Positions 63,660 through 64,000 of a DNA stretch of 64,000 nt are shown one piece after another. Origin of the DNA: JBGSMX01 sp963790405 (GTDB lineage: Bacteria > Actinomycetota > Coriobacteriia > Anaerosomatales > JAGXFU01). The stretch lies in contig CAWBOJ010000003.1 in assembly GCA_963790405.1 (NCBI GenBank), positions 124,001-188,000 of the forward strand. The letters run 5' to 3'. Under the pieces are notes generated by a model. It saw only the letters and a list, made by a program, of their open reading frames with translations, had not been told where the DNA came from and did no database searches. Position 1 is the stretch's first letter. Each line of letters begins with the position of its first letter. The translations under genes and the position numbers were made by a program.

Positions 63660-64000
63660 TCACCCCTCCAGATCCTTGAGTACCTTGTCTGCCTCTGTTG
63701 CCTTGTCTCGCGCATCGAAATACGCGTCTGTGGACTTTCCGGCAAGCTCCTCGTATGCGTTGGCCACGACCTCGGTGGGTGTGTCCGGAAGCTTCTTGGC
63801 CTGCTCGACAAGCTCTTTGTCCTTGGTGTTGTACTGGTCGCCGAGCTCGTTGGCCTTGACCTTGTCGCCTTTCAGAAACGCTTCGTCCGCTTGCTTTGAG
63901 ATCACGAGCAGCGCCTGTTTGCCGTCGACATAGGTGAAATAGACGCCGAAATCCGCCTCCGGGAAGCCGGTTGCAGCCTCACTGAACAACTGCTCGGCCT
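63660..64000 (-). CDS. C-terminal part of a helical protein (cut by window edge)
   Basis: About 113 visible residues, open at position 64000: AEQLFSEAATGFPEADFGVY, FTYVDGKQALLVISKQADEA, KGDKVKANELGDQYNTKDKE, VVANAYEELAGKSTDAYFDA. It is charged and helical, with no TM or cysteine motif in the visible part. It could be the tail of an exported or membrane-associated protein; the membrane protein gene follows after 3 bp. The TTG at 63989 is not a convincing start. No function can be given. Confidence 0.6.
   Translation of the reverse strand, partial: AEQLFSEAATGFPEADFGVYFTYVDGKQALLVISKQADEAFLKGDKVKANELGDQYNTKDKELVEQAKKLPDTPTEVVANAYEELAGKSTDAYFDARDKATEADKVLKDLEG

Overview
The window is about 64 kb of GC-rich DNA (roughly 63-65% GC by eye). 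It reads as the chromosome of an anaerobic, free-living, high-GC Gram-positive bacterium. My best guess is an actinobacterium of the Coriobacteriia/OPB41-Anaerosomatales type. This is inferred from gene style and content and not proven: MinD-like ATPases with built-in ferredoxin domains, NifX-like proteins with a DUF5320 protein, several PadR regulators, a DUF362 ferredoxin protein, a strict-anaerobe-type hybrid cluster protein and high-GC codon use. I see no prophage, IS element, rRNA operon or CRISPR array. One tRNA-Gly(CCC) gene is present.

Layout. 1-9.8 kb: end of a LolD/FtsX-type ABC exporter, rsgA, the azlCD amino-acid exporter, a cyclic-nucleotide-binding protein, typA, a PadR regulator facing an SDR gene, panD, and a small structured region with a 22-codon ORF. 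10-19.5 kb: a radical SAM/SPASM protein, a DUF362 ferredoxin protein, a cell-envelope group (PLDc_N, GIN lipoprotein, HAAS sensor with its PadR), a PH-domain protein, an aldo/keto reductase and other redox enzymes. 19.5-23 kb: an Fe-S ATPase/NifX/DUF5320 cluster under a PadR with a clear palindromic operator. 23-32 kb: hisG, HD-GYP, rpiA, msrB, a type IV pilin, purE, a HemN-like radical SAM enzyme, purD and purA. 32-40 kb: a BASS/ACR3-type transporter divergent from a YbhGFSR-like drug-exporter operon (two membrane-fusion proteins, ATPase, two permeases, second ATPase, TetR). 40-46.4 kb: an FAD dehydrogenase, a glutaredoxin, dnaB and the rpsF-ssb-rpsR-DUF2232-rplI operon. 46.4-57.5 kb: an M23 peptidase, tRNA, a Trk potassium-uptake operon with a missed small membrane gene, a GGDEF protein, a CcsA/CcmF-like membrane protein and an M28 peptidase. 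57.6-64 kb: a broken serpin lipoprotein and a nitrosative-stress cluster (PF11756 protein, ferredoxin, Hcp, c-type cytochrome) divergent from a Crp/Fnr regulator with a TTGAC-N4-GTCAA operator.

Two window-wide signals matter most. First, the 9-mer TGCCGAGRA occurs 34 times by hand count on both strands (23 GGA, 11 GAA) against about 1.3 expected from base composition. Codon choice around Ala-Glu-Glu/Asp suggests selection on the DNA word itself, so I propose a DNA-uptake-like or chromosome-architecture motif. Second, about 33 single-base frameshifts break conserved genes, including purA and purD. They cluster at 10.1, 29-38 and 54-63 kb, and extra bases outnumber missing ones about 3:1. I read these as sequence errors and annotate the affected genes end to end; the serpin also carries an in-frame stop and may be a real pseudogene.
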